A DNA stretch of 12,488 nucleotides from CAVSWN01 sp046728115 (GCA_046728115.1 JBKPDW010000360.1:1-12488); one strand, 5' to 3'; counted from the stretch's first letter, positions 1 through 7,333 are shown. Numbers and translations: made by a program. Notes: generated from the sequence alone by a model not told the origin.

Positions 1-468
1 AAGGAACGGTTGCTCAAGGGCCATCAGGCCGGCGCCAAGACGTTCAAGGGCCATCAGGACGGCTACAACCAACTCCCCTACCTCACGGGCCAGGAGCCGC
101 GCGGCGCTCGGAGGGAATTCTTCTACTTCAATGACGACGGCGACCTGGTTGCCCTACGGTACGAAAACTGGAAGGTCGTCTTCATGGAGCAGAGAGCGCA
201 AGGAACACTGCAGGTGTGGGCCGAGCCGTTCACCGTGCTGCGGCTGCCGAAGCTCTTCGACTTGCGCGCGGATCCCTATGAGCGTGCCGACATCACGTCC
301 AACACCTATTACGACTGGACAATCAACAACATCGGCATGCTGGGGGCGAGTGTTCCCATCGTCGCCAAGTACCTCGAGTCATACAAGGACTTTCCGCCGA
401 GTCAGCGCCCCGCTTCTTTCACCATCGACCAGGCGATGGAGAAGCTGAAGCAGGGCTTCGTGCGCTAG
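1..468 (+). CDS. Arylsulfatase, C-terminal part (5' end outside window)
   Basis: The frame is open from base 1, so the gene starts upstream; 155 residues are visible, ending at TAG. The segment with FKGHQDGYNQ followed by LTGQEPRGARREFFYF, then DLVALRYENWKVVFMEQ and LFDLRADPYERADI, is the typical C-terminal part of type I (formylglycine-dependent) arylsulfatases. In these enzymes a beta-sheet subdomain follows the catalytic core. The C/S-x-P-x-R motif that is converted to formylglycine lies in the missing N-terminal part, so activity cannot be judged here. These enzymes hydrolyse sulfate esters, usually in the periplasm. The next gene starts 28 bp downstream on the same strand and encodes a sulfatase-activating enzyme, which supports the family call and suggests an operon. 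Confidence 0.85.
   Translation, partial: KERLLKGHQAGAKTFKGHQDGYNQLPYLTGQEPRGARREFFYFNDDGDLVALRYENWKVVFMEQRAQGTLQVWAEPFTVLRLPKLFDLRADPYERADITSNTYYDWTINNIGMLGASVPIVAKYLESYKDFPPSQRPASFTIDQAMEKLKQGFVR
14..58 (+). repeat. 15-bp exact direct repeat inside the sulfatase gene
   Basis: TCAAGGGCCATCAGG occurs at 14-28 and again at 44-58, a period of exactly 30 bp (10 codons). It gives LKGHQ followed by FKGHQ in the protein. The copies are in frame and do not disturb the reading frame. The second copy sits at the family's conserved HxDGYNQ-like site. The repeat may be chance, or a local duplication or conversion. Confidence 0.6.
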
Positions 469-496
469 TCAGGCGGGCAGGCGGCCCGGAAAGACC

Positions 497-2722
497 ATGG
501 TCAAGCGGACGAGGGCCAGCAAGAGGCAGCGCCAGGGAAGTCGGCAGCCGTCCTGCAAGGGCGGTCACGCCACCCACACGCGTCGACTTCTCACGCTGCT
601 CGCCTCGGTAGTGATAGGCGGCGGAGGGTGGTGGCTCTACGCTGCCCGATCCCAGGAGCCCGCGAGCCGGTCGACGTCGACCTCGTTCCAGCCCACCGTC
701 GAGAACGCGGGACCGGCTACCGGCAATCCACCGCAGGGCATGGTGTGGATTCCCGGCGGAGAATTTTCCATGGGCGCCGCCGAATCGCCCGACATGAACA
801 TGGTCGGCATGGAGGCCACGACCGATTCCAGGCCCATTCACCGGGTCTACGTGGATGGATTCTGGATGGACACGACCGAGGTGACCAACGAACAGTTCGC
901 GAAATTCGTCGAGGCCACCGGGTATGTGACGATTGCCGAGCGCACTCCCCGCGCCGAGGACTTTCCCGGCGCTCCGGCGAAGAATCTCGTGGCCGGCGCG
1001 GTCGTGTTCTCGCCGCCCGATCATGCCGTGCCGCTGGATAATCATTTCCAGTGGTGGTCGTACGTGAAGGATGCGAACTGGCGCCATCCCGAGGGACCCG
1101 AGAGCAGTCTGGCGGGGCGGGAGCGGTACCCGGTGGTGCAGGTCGCCTACGACGACGTGGTGGCGTTTGCCACGTGGGCAGGCAAACGCCTTCCCACCGA
1201 AGCCGAGTGGGAGTTCGCCGCTCGAGGCGGGCTGAGCGGCAAGCTCTACCCGTGGGGCAACGAGTTCACCCCGAGCGGCCGCTGGATGGCCAACACGTTT
1301 CAGGGACACTTCCCTGACAAAGATGTCGGCGAGGATGGCTATGGCGGCATCGGGCCGGTGGCGCGGTTTGCTCCCAATCGCTACGGCCTCTATGACGTCG
1401 CCGGGAACGTCTGGGAGTGGATAAGCGACTGGTACCGACCCGACTACTACGCTCAACTCGCGTCCGCTGGCGGCATCGCGCGCAACCCACAAGGTCCCGA
1501 ATCACCCTTCGACCCTGGTGAACCGACCGAGAAGAAGCGCGTGCACCGAGGCGGGTCGTTCCTGTGCACCGACCAATACTGTTCACGATATATGGTTGGT
1601 ACGCGGGGCAAAGGCGAGGGTAGCACGGGCACGAATCACGTGGGTTTCCGTCTCGTGAAGACACCAAAGCTAACAGGTGCGGCGATGAACAGATGGTGGA
1701 CGCCCGCACCCTCTTTCATTTTGCTCATTACGGTGGCGTGTAGCGGTCCCGCGCCGACGCAGGCGCCTGCGGCACAGCCTACACCAGCGCCAGCCGTACA
1801 GACCGAGCCGCTGCCGTCGTGGAATGACGGGGCGTCGAGACGCGCCATCGTGTCCTTCGTCACGCGCGTGACGAAGGAGGGTGGGCCGGACTTCGAGCCA
1901 GTGCCCGAGCGCATTGCGACGTTCGACAACGACGGCACCCTCTGGTCGGAGAAGCCCGTGCCGTTTCAGGTGGTGTTCGCGTTCGACCGGGTGAAAGCGC
2001 TCGCGCCGCAGCATCCCGAGTGGAAGACCAGGCCCCCATTTGCCTCGGTGCTGAAAGGCGACATGGCTGGCATCGCCGCGGCCGGCGAAAAGGGCGTCCT
2101 CGCGGTGATGGCGGCGACGCACACCGGCATGACGACCGACGAATTCTCGTCGAGCGTGCGGGAGTGGATCGCGAGCGCCAGACATCCAAAGACCGGCCGG
2201 CTCTATACGGAGATGGTGTATCAGCCGATGCTCGAACTGCTGTCCTATCTGCGCGCGAACGGCTTCAAGACGTTCATCGTCTCCGGCGGCGGCGTGGAGT
2301 TCCTGCGTCCCTGGACGGAGGCGGTCTACGGTATCCCGCCGGAGCAGGTGGTGGGCAGCGCCGGCAAGATGAAGCTCGAGATTCGCGACGGCAAGCCGGT
2401 CCTGATCAAGCTCGCCGAGCTCGACCTGATCGACGACAAGGAAGGCAAGCCGGTCGGCATCCAGAGCCGCATCGGCCGTCGTCCGATTGCCGCGTTCGGC
2501 AATTCGGATGGCGACTTGCAGATGCTGCAGTGGGCGACGGCGGGCGACGGTGCACGCTTTGCGCTGTTCGTGCATCACGACGACGCGGCACGTGAGTACG
2601 CGTACGATCGCGACGATAAGCTGCAGCAATTCAACACGGGATGGGACGAGGCGGTTGCCAAAGGCTGGACCGTCGTCAGCATGAAGGACGATTGGAAGGT
2701 CATCTACCCTGCACAAAAGTAA
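497..2722 (+). CDS. Formylglycine-generating enzyme joined in frame to a HAD-family hydrolase
   Basis: This is one uninterrupted frame of 741 residues with two unrelated parts. Residues 1-30 are basic and 31-50 hydrophobic (LLTLLASVVIGGGGWWLYAA), a signal anchor placing the rest outside the cytoplasmic membrane. Residues 80-388 are an FGE/SUMF1 domain: MVWIPGGEFSMG, VDGFWMDTTEVTNEQFAKFV, RLPTEAEWEFAARGG, YPWGNE, GNVWEW and a C-terminal GGSFLCTDQYC...GFRLV. Cys357 and Cys362 match the paired catalytic/copper-binding cysteines of true FGEs, which oxidise a sulfatase active-site cysteine to formylglycine. Residues 397-741 are a HAD hydrolase with its own lipoprotein-like signal (see nested entry). 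FGEs normally end soon after GFR, so this could be a real fusion or two genes joined by loss of a stop. The start ATG has only a weak GGAAAG in front of it. The sulfatase 28 bp upstream is the likely substrate. Confidence 0.85.
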   Translation: MVKRTRASKRQRQGSRQPSCKGGHATHTRRLLTLLASVVIGGGGWWLYAARSQEPASRSTSTSFQPTVENAGPATGNPPQGMVWIPGGEFSMGAAESPDMNMVGMEATTDSRPIHRVYVDGFWMDTTEVTNEQFAKFVEATGYVTIAERTPRAEDFPGAPAKNLVAGAVVFSPPDHAVPLDNHFQWWSYVKDANWRHPEGPESSLAGRERYPVVQVAYDDVVAFATWAGKRLPTEAEWEFAARGGLSGKLYPWGNEFTPSGRWMANTFQGHFPDKDVGEDGYGGIGPVARFAPNRYGLYDVAGNVWEWISDWYRPDYYAQLASAGGIARNPQGPESPFDPGEPTEKKRVHRGGSFLCTDQYCSRYMVGTRGKGEGSTGTNHVGFRLVKTPKLTGAAMNRWWTPAPSFILLITVACSGPAPTQAPAAQPTPAPAVQTEPLPSWNDGASRRAIVSFVTRVTKEGGPDFEPVPERIATFDNDGTLWSEKPVPFQVVFAFDRVKALAPQHPEWKTRPPFASVLKGDMAGIAAAGEKGVLAVMAATHTGMTTDEFSSSVREWIASARHPKTGRLYTEMVYQPMLELLSYLRANGFKTFIVSGGGVEFLRPWTEAVYGIPPEQVVGSAGKMKLEIRDGKPVLIKLAELDLIDDKEGKPVGIQSRIGRRPIAAFGNSDGDLQMLQWATAGDGARFALFVHHDDAAREYAYDRDDKLQQFNTGWDEAVAKGWTVVSMKDDWKVIYPAQK
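1685..2722 (+). CDS. HAD-family hydrolase, possible separate lipoprotein gene inside the long frame
   Basis: An in-frame ATG at 1685 (residue 397 of the long frame) is preceded by AGGTG at 1675-1679, 5 bases upstream, a plausible ribosome-binding site. The 345 residues from there begin with a short n-region, a hydrophobic stretch (FILLITVA) and Cys415 followed by a Pro/Ala-rich linker, which looks like a lipoprotein signal and would be odd in the middle of a protein. The HAD core follows: FDNDGTLW (nucleophile Asp477, acid Asp479), a long cap, FIVSGGG (Ser596, motif II) and FGNSDGDLQM (Asp671/Asp673, motif IV). It is probably a SerB-like phosphatase of unknown substrate acting outside the cytoplasm. 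The lipobox position -3 is Thr, not the usual Leu. This describes the same DNA as the second half of the previous entry. Confidence 0.6.
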   Translation: MNRWWTPAPSFILLITVACSGPAPTQAPAAQPTPAPAVQTEPLPSWNDGASRRAIVSFVTRVTKEGGPDFEPVPERIATFDNDGTLWSEKPVPFQVVFAFDRVKALAPQHPEWKTRPPFASVLKGDMAGIAAAGEKGVLAVMAATHTGMTTDEFSSSVREWIASARHPKTGRLYTEMVYQPMLELLSYLRANGFKTFIVSGGGVEFLRPWTEAVYGIPPEQVVGSAGKMKLEIRDGKPVLIKLAELDLIDDKEGKPVGIQSRIGRRPIAAFGNSDGDLQMLQWATAGDGARFALFVHHDDAAREYAYDRDDKLQQFNTGWDEAVAKGWTVVSMKDDWKVIYPAQK

Positions 2723-2837
2723 GTGCGAGTCCGGCGACTGACCTTCACGGTCGCAAAATATCTTCACTTCGGCCACGCTCGAACTGAGGCGCACACCATC
2801 GAAATCGACTAAAGTAGCAGCGCCCGCCAGTCGCCGC

Positions 2838-3707
2838 TTACTCGCGCGGAGCTGAGAATACGAACGCAACCCCGATCGCGTTCGGCTTGGTCGCGAACAG
2901 ATTCACCGGTACGTCGGGCCGTGGCGGCACAACGAAATTCAGATGGGCGACGCCGTCCCGTACCATCCCCCGACCGATCGGTGCGACCTCCCCGTCGCGC
3001 GATAGCTGCCATGCTGTGATCATCGCCGCCTCTTCACCGTACAGGATGGTCAAGCTGCGAGCGAGCGGCGTGACCTCGATCTCACGCGGAAGGGCGAAGG
3101 GATTGGCGACCCGCGCCTCCAGGGTGGGATCGCCGAGCCGCGCCTTTGTTGAGCCGTCGCCGTAACTCGGCAGCGTCCCGGGCCAGAGCGCTCCGAGCGT
3201 GCCCTCGATGAGTGCTCGGTAGTACTTCGTGTTGCTCATGCGCGTCCAACCGAAGACACCCACGGCGCCGCCGCCCGCCCGGCGCAGCAGCTTCTCGGAG
3301 AACGCCAGCGGTGAATCGAACCCGCCCGAGCTGCAGTTGAAGTTGAACAGGATCGTCTGCAGTTGGCCGTTGGTCAGGCTGTTGGCGTTCGCGCTGCTGA
3401 ACGGTGGATGCCCCCAGCCGCCGGTATAGCCGTGATCGATGTGGAAGAACAGGGAGCGACCCTCGTTGATCGCGCCGATGATGTCCTCTGCGTTACCGTC
3501 CCATGGGTAAGGCGCCCGCAGCGAATTGGGAAGGCTCGTCGTGTCCGCAAAACCCCGCGGCGTCGGGTCGCCGCTGTAATCGACGTTCGACAGCTTCGTA
3601 TCGTAGATGCGATCGACGGTGTACCCGAGGGCGATCAGCGAATCGCGCAAAAACTCCGCGTTCAGAATGAACGCCCGGCCATCCTCCACGCCCGGCGCGT
3701 TCATCAC
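2838..3707 (-). CDS. C25 (gingipain-like) cysteine peptidase, 5'-truncated
   Basis: From a GTG at 3707 (ATG at 3704) this reads 289 residues. It contains the C-terminal half of a Peptidase_C25 domain: RSLFFHIDHGYTGGWGHP with catalytic-type His92-Gly93, then FNFNCSSGGFDSP with Cys125 in the active-site position, then SEKLLRRAGGGAVGVFGWTR. Together these form the caspase-like His/Cys dyad region. An Ig-like C-terminal module (about 195-289) follows, as in gingipains. The N-terminal half of the catalytic domain, the propeptide and the signal peptide are absent. The frame stays open upstream and still looks natural (FFQCCRTDV) to about 3730, after which the DNA is the coding sequence of another gene on the opposite strand. 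It is therefore a remnant that is unlikely to be exported or to fold normally. The first listed start is only the first available codon. Confidence 0.75.
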   Translation of the reverse strand: MMNAPGVEDGRAFILNAEFLRDSLIALGYTVDRIYDTKLSNVDYSGDPTPRGFADTTSLPNSLRAPYPWDGNAEDIIGAINEGRSLFFHIDHGYTGGWGHPPFSSANANSLTNGQLQTILFNFNCSSGGFDSPLAFSEKLLRRAGGGAVGVFGWTRMSNTKYYRALIEGTLGALWPGTLPSYGDGSTKARLGDPTLEARVANPFALPREIEVTPLARSLTILYGEEAAMITAWQLSRDGEVAPIGRGMVRDGVAHLNFVVPPRPDVPVNLFATKPNAIGVAFVFSAPRE

Positions 3708-3737
3708 GTCGGTACGACAGCACTGAAAAAACGACGC

Positions 3738-3905
3738 GACGCCGATGTGCAGGTCGCCACGCTCGCTTACGGCCTTGGCAATTGGTACCTCCTGCGGGGC
3801 GACCAGGCCGACGCGCGCAAGTGGTTCGAGCGATCGATCCAGTCGGGCGGTTGGCCCGGGTTCGGATTCATCGCGTCGGAGGTGGAGCTGCGGCGGCTTC
3901 GTTGA
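3738..3905 (+). pseudogene. C-terminal remnant of a TPR-repeat protein
   Basis: From about 3738 the + strand reads VQVATLAYGLGNWYLLRGDQ and then ADARKWFERSIQSGGWPGFG plus FIASEVELRRLR, ending at TGA 3903-3905. The spacing of Ala, Tyr, Gly, Trp, Ala and Phe is that of a tetratricopeptide helix pair, and the W-x-x-FGFIASE-x-EL ending is typical of the last repeat of exported TPR proteins from Acidobacteriota. Left of about 3738 the same frame is only the antisense of the C25 peptidase gene. No start codon, signal peptide or further repeats remain. It is probably not expressed as a functional protein. Confidence 0.6.
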
Positions 3906-3988
3906 GAACGTCCGCGCGATGGCTGGGTGCGGCGTTCGCGCGCGTCACCGGCCGCACAGGCCTTTCAGGAGCCGAGGATTTCAGCGCG

Positions 3989-6649
3989 CTATTGCGCCAC
4001 GCGCAGGGCGTCGACGGGATTGGTATCGGCCGCACGGCGGGCCGGCACGAACGTGGCCAGCACACCGACCGATACCAGCAACATCGTTACCGCCGCATAC
4101 GTCAGCGGGTCGAACACCGACACCTCGAACAACATCGACGCGATGTAACGCGCGAGCGAGCCCGCTGCGGCCAACCCAATTGCGATACCCAGCAGGATGA
4201 TGCTGATGCCCTGGCGGAGCACCATGGCGCATACCGCGGCAGGGTTCGCCCCGAGCGCAACCCGCACACCGATCTCGGCGGTTCGCTGCGCGACCGTGTA
4301 GCTGATCGCCCCGTAGAGTCCGACGATTCCCAGCGCGAGCCCGATGACGGCCGCCAGAGACAGCAGGACCACCGTGAAGCGACTTTGCGCCAGCGACGCA
4401 CTGTGAATGTCGTCCATTGTCCGAAGCGCCAGCGGCACGGACGCGTCGACGCTGTTGACGGCCTCGCGCACGGCGCTCGCGATCGAGGTGGGATCACCCG
4501 CCGTACGCACGACGGCAAACATGACATTTGGCTTGACGGCGCTGTTGGTGAACGGCACATACACCATGGGCTGAACGTCGTCGCGCAACGCGCCTGTTTT
4601 CATGTCACCGACAACGCCGACGACTTCCAGCCATCCGCTGTCCGCGACTCTGATGCGCTCGCCGAGCGCGCGATCGCCCAGGAACTGGCGCGCAAACGTC
4701 TTGTTCACCCACGCGATCGGTCGGTTCTGTTCGATGTCATCGCGCGCCGGAACACGCCCGGTGAGAAATGGCACGCCGAGCGTTTGGAGGTATTCGGCGG
4801 TGATGCCGCTATACATCGCGTTTGGCCCGGCGCGCCCATTCAGCTCGGGTCGTGACTGCATGTCCACACCGGCGCCGGTCAGGCCTGTCGCACCGAGCGG
4901 CAACGACGTCGCCGCTCCCGCCCCCCGGGCACCCGGCGTTGCGGCCATCTTGTCGACGACCTGAGTGTAGAGCGCAATCGTACTCGCGCGAGTGCGTCCG
5001 GCGCCGACGCTCATGCCGGCGGTCAGCAGTCCTTTGACGCGGAACCCGGGATCCACGGCGCTCAACCGGACGACGCTCCGCAGCATCAATCCGGCGCCGA
5101 CGAGCAGGACCAGCGCAATCGCGACCTGCGTGACGATGAGCGCGTGCCGGGCGCGGCGGCCTGCGCCCGACGTATTGCCGCGACCGGCTTCGCGAAGCAG
5201 CACGGCGACCGATCGGCGCGCGACTGTCAGCGTCGGGAGCGCCGCCAACAGCGCGGCAGCGAGAACGCTCATCAACGCGGCAAACGCAATGGCCGCCGTG
5301 TCGAGCTGGACCTCGTGCAGACGTGGAAGCCGCGCCGGGCCGTAATCGACGAGCAGCCGGGTCCCGCCCTGCGCGATGCATACGCCGCCGACGGCGCCGA
5401 GGGCGGCAAGCACGAGGCCTTCGGCAAGAAATGTCGCCGCAATCCGACCGCGGCTCGCCCCCAGGGCCGAACGCACCGCGATCTCACGCTGGCGCGATTC
5501 GGCGCGCACGAGAAACAGGTTCGCGACGTTCGCCGCCGCAATCAGCAGCACGAAGCCGACGATGGCGAACAACATCCACAGCGTGGAGCTGATGCTCCCC
5601 ACCACCTGCGCGCGCAACGGCTCGACCGAGACGGACCATTGAAGCATCGAGAGCTCTTCGCGTGTCAGGTCCGGAAACCACTCCGGTACGCGGCGCTGCA
5701 ATTGCTCGAGCTGGCGCCGCGCCGTCTCGATGGTGGCGCCGGGGGCGAGGCGCGCGATGGAAACCGTGCCGAGCGCGCCGAAGGTGCCCATCGGGTCGCT
5801 GCGCATGGGAACGAAGAGCCGCGTGGCGGGGTCTGGGAACGCGAACCCGCGCGGCATCACACCGACGACCGTCGCCGGTTGCCCATCGAGTTGCACGGTC
5901 TGGCCGATGACGGCAGGATCGGCGCCGAAGCGCTGGCGCCAGAAGTCATTGGTGAGGATCGTGACGAGCGGCGAGCCGGCCGAAGCATCATCCGCAGCGA
6001 AGACCCGTCCCAACGCGGCCGGTGTCGCCAGCGTGGCGAACAAGTCGGGCGTGGCGACGATCGCCCGCACCTGCTCGGAACCGGCGGGGCGCTGCAGGTT
6101 CAGCTGCCGCGTGTTGTAGCCCGCGATGCTGGCCAGCGTGCGCGCGTGTTCGCGATACCGCGCGACGAGTCCCGGCGAGCTGCGCACGACGGGCATCCGC
6201 ATGCCCGGCGCGTGATGCAGCACTTCGACCAGGCGATCCGCGTCCGGATATGGCAACGGCCGTAACACGATGGCGTTCAACACCGTGAAGATCGACACCG
6301 TCGATCCAATCCCCAGCGCCAACGTGATCGCGGCGATCGCCGCATAGCCGGGACGCTTCGCCAGGTTCCGGCCCGCGTATCGCAGTTCGTGCACGAACGT
6401 GGAAGGAATCGAGGACATCGGGCGTTCCTGTGGCGCGAAAGGCATGTGATCGGGTCGTGGCAGCCGAGGCGGCCGCCGCACGAGACTCAGGGCATCGAGC
6501 CAATACAGAAGACGTGCGCGATGCAGACCGTGCTGAGACAGCCGGGCGTGAAACAGCTCGAGCAGGTCGCCCTCGATCTCCTCGCGCCGATCGGCGCGCA
6601 CGACCAGCCGCAGCGCGATGCGGGGAAGGACCGGCGGTTTGGCGTTCAC
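3989..6649 (-). CDS. ADOP-family duplicated orphan ABC permease (MacB/FtsX-like), complete
   Basis: The protein has 886 residues. Residues 1-60 are a soluble prefix (LVVRADRREEIEGDLLELFHARL, permease prefix type). Eight helices can be placed near 102-128, 357-381, 408-427, 452-474, 504-524, 759-785, 812-832 and 848-869. Two large extracytoplasmic MacB periplasmic-core domains lie at about 130-340 and 530-750. The FtsX signatures are present in both halves: NLFLVRAESRQREIAVRSAL with GAS, and TVAQRTAEIGVRVALGA. The ending PARRAADTNPVDALRVAQ is complete. Family members are usually encoded without an ATPase next to them, as here; the transported substrate is unknown and could be lipid- or envelope-related. 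The GTG start (6649) overlaps the TGA of the upstream PadR gene as GTGA, so the two are translationally coupled and presumably co-regulated. Confidence 0.92.
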   Translation of the reverse strand: MNAKPPVLPRIALRLVVRADRREEIEGDLLELFHARLSQHGLHRARLLYWLDALSLVRRPPRLPRPDHMPFAPQERPMSSIPSTFVHELRYAGRNLAKRPGYAAIAAITLALGIGSTVSIFTVLNAIVLRPLPYPDADRLVEVLHHAPGMRMPVVRSSPGLVARYREHARTLASIAGYNTRQLNLQRPAGSEQVRAIVATPDLFATLATPAALGRVFAADDASAGSPLVTILTNDFWRQRFGADPAVIGQTVQLDGQPATVVGVMPRGFAFPDPATRLFVPMRSDPMGTFGALGTVSIARLAPGATIETARRQLEQLQRRVPEWFPDLTREELSMLQWSVSVEPLRAQVVGSISSTLWMLFAIVGFVLLIAAANVANLFLVRAESRQREIAVRSALGASRGRIAATFLAEGLVLAALGAVGGVCIAQGGTRLLVDYGPARLPRLHEVQLDTAAIAFAALMSVLAAALLAALPTLTVARRSVAVLLREAGRGNTSGAGRRARHALIVTQVAIALVLLVGAGLMLRSVVRLSAVDPGFRVKGLLTAGMSVGAGRTRASTIALYTQVVDKMAATPGARGAGAATSLPLGATGLTGAGVDMQSRPELNGRAGPNAMYSGITAEYLQTLGVPFLTGRVPARDDIEQNRPIAWVNKTFARQFLGDRALGERIRVADSGWLEVVGVVGDMKTGALRDDVQPMVYVPFTNSAVKPNVMFAVVRTAGDPTSIASAVREAVNSVDASVPLALRTMDDIHSASLAQSRFTVVLLSLAAVIGLALGIVGLYGAISYTVAQRTAEIGVRVALGANPAAVCAMVLRQGISIILLGIAIGLAAAGSLARYIASMLFEVSVFDPLTYAAVTMLLVSVGVLATFVPARRAADTNPVDALRVAQ

Positions 6650-6981
6650 CCGCGCCCTTCGGCGGCTTCGGCCGCGTGCCAGAGGCGGTCGCGCGTGCGT
6701 TTCAGATCTCTGAGCGCGCGCACGCCCGACGGCGTCGCTTCGAAGATGCGTTTACGGCGGCCGCCGCGCTGTGCGGTCGCCTCGCCGAACGCGGAGCGGA
6801 GATACCCGCGGCGCTCGAGCCGGTCGAGCGCGGCATAGACCGATCCCAACGCGATTCGCCTGCGGGCGTCGGCCTCGATCCGCTGCTGAACCGCCACACC
6901 GTACGCCGCGTCCCCGAGCGCAATCACGACGAGCAGCGCGATTTCCTCGAGATCGCCGAGGGTGTTGCGGGTCGGCGCCAT
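6646..6981 (-). CDS. PadR-family transcriptional repressor (module 1)
   Basis: This 111-residue protein is a winged helix: LGDLEEIALLVVIALGDAAY then GVAVQQRIE (helices 1-2), RRRIALGSVYAALDRLERRGYL (recognition helix, about 41-62), then a wing with RGGRRKRIFEATPSGVRAL and a short C-terminal helix. The length and the GSVYAALDRLE motif are those of short PadR proteins. The ATG (6981) lies inside the right arm of a perfect inverted repeat (6980-7005), so autorepression is likely. Its stop overlaps the start of the ADOP permease by GTGA, making a two-gene operon. PadR proteins usually derepress when they bind a small molecule; no ligand can be inferred. Confidence 0.92.
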   Translation of the reverse strand: MAPTRNTLGDLEEIALLVVIALGDAAYGVAVQQRIEADARRRIALGSVYAALDRLERRGYLRSAFGEATAQRGGRRKRIFEATPSGVRALRDLKRTRDRLWHAAEAAEGRG

Positions 6982-7005
6982 ATCTTCTTATCGGCAAGAA
7001 GATAT
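6980..7005 (-). promoter_or_regulatory. Perfect inverted repeat over the PadR-1 start codon: likely operator
   Basis: ATATCTTCTT (6980-6989), 6-bp spacer, AAGAAGATAT (6996-7005): ten paired bases with no mismatch. On the - strand the left arm begins just after TGTGA, and TGATATCTT reads as an extended -10 element (TATCTT at 7004-6999). The right arm runs into the ATG. No good -35 stands 16-18 bp upstream. Repressor binding here would cover the -10, transcription start and start codon at once. It is the best candidate binding site for the PadR encoded immediately downstream. Confidence 0.7.
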
Positions 7006-7087
7006 CACAAATGTGACCTCTTGAATTGACGCGCGCGGTTGGGTTGGACGTGAAATGTACTAACTGCAGGACGCAACAGCCGGCGGC

Positions 7088-7333
7088 GTGCGGAAGGTTC
7101 GGGTCATGGCCGTGCCGGTGGTGACGGAGCCAACGTTTTCCGCGGGCACGCCGCACTTGTTGTTCGAGGGTCCCTTCAGGACGGACGGCCCCTCACGCAC
7201 GTACCACGTCACCCCTGACGGCCAGCGCTTTCTCATGGTCCAGGAAGTCCAGCGGCCGCCAGCGCGGGTGTCGCAGATGGTGCTGGTGCAGAACTGGGTC
7301 GAGGAACTGAAACGCCTCGCGCCGACCAAGTAG
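7088..7333 (+). pseudogene. C-terminal remnant of a PD40/TolB-type propeller protein (often fused to Ser/Thr kinases)
   Basis: From a GTG at 7088 the + strand reads 81 residues: VMAVPVVTEPTFSAGTPHLL, FEGPF, YHVTPDGQRFLMVQE and QMVLVQNWVEELKRLAPTK, then TAG. This is the conserved last blade and tail of large beta-propeller proteins, frequently C-terminal to PknB-like kinase domains in Acidobacteriota. The family tail is present to its exact usual end, but the rest of the propeller (hundreds of residues) is absent: an in-frame TAA lies at 7061-7063. The likely homology begins near 7100. It lies divergent to the PadR-1 operon. Expression of such a short piece is doubtful. Confidence 0.65.

Noticed and set aside
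2735..2765. Hairpin between the convergent HAD and C25 genes as an intrinsic terminator
   Set aside because: Only a 4-5 bp stem (GACC/GGTC) with a mixed A/T tail and no U-run; too weak to call.
419..2869. Long minus-strand frames opposite the sulfatase-FGE-HAD genes (357 and 399 codons)
   Set aside because: Rich in Arg, His, Pro and Gly with no domain; antisense frames stay open because of high GC at third codon positions. The + strand carries clear FGE and HAD motifs.
3363..3737. Plus-strand frame leading into the TPR remnant
   Set aside because: Its first 125 codons are the exact antisense of the C25 peptidase catalytic region; only the last ~55 codons resemble a protein.
3782..6265. Long plus-strand frames opposite the ADOP-1 permease (about 357 and 373 codons)
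   Set aside because: Low-complexity Arg/His/Asp/Gln-rich translations antisense to a complete, motif-bearing permease; no signal for a separate protein.
7005..7016. TCACA-AA-TGTGA as a CRP/FNR-type site
   Set aside because: The half-sites are in the opposite order to a CRP site (TGTGA-N6-TCACA) and the spacer is 2 bp; it may be chance next to the PadR operator.
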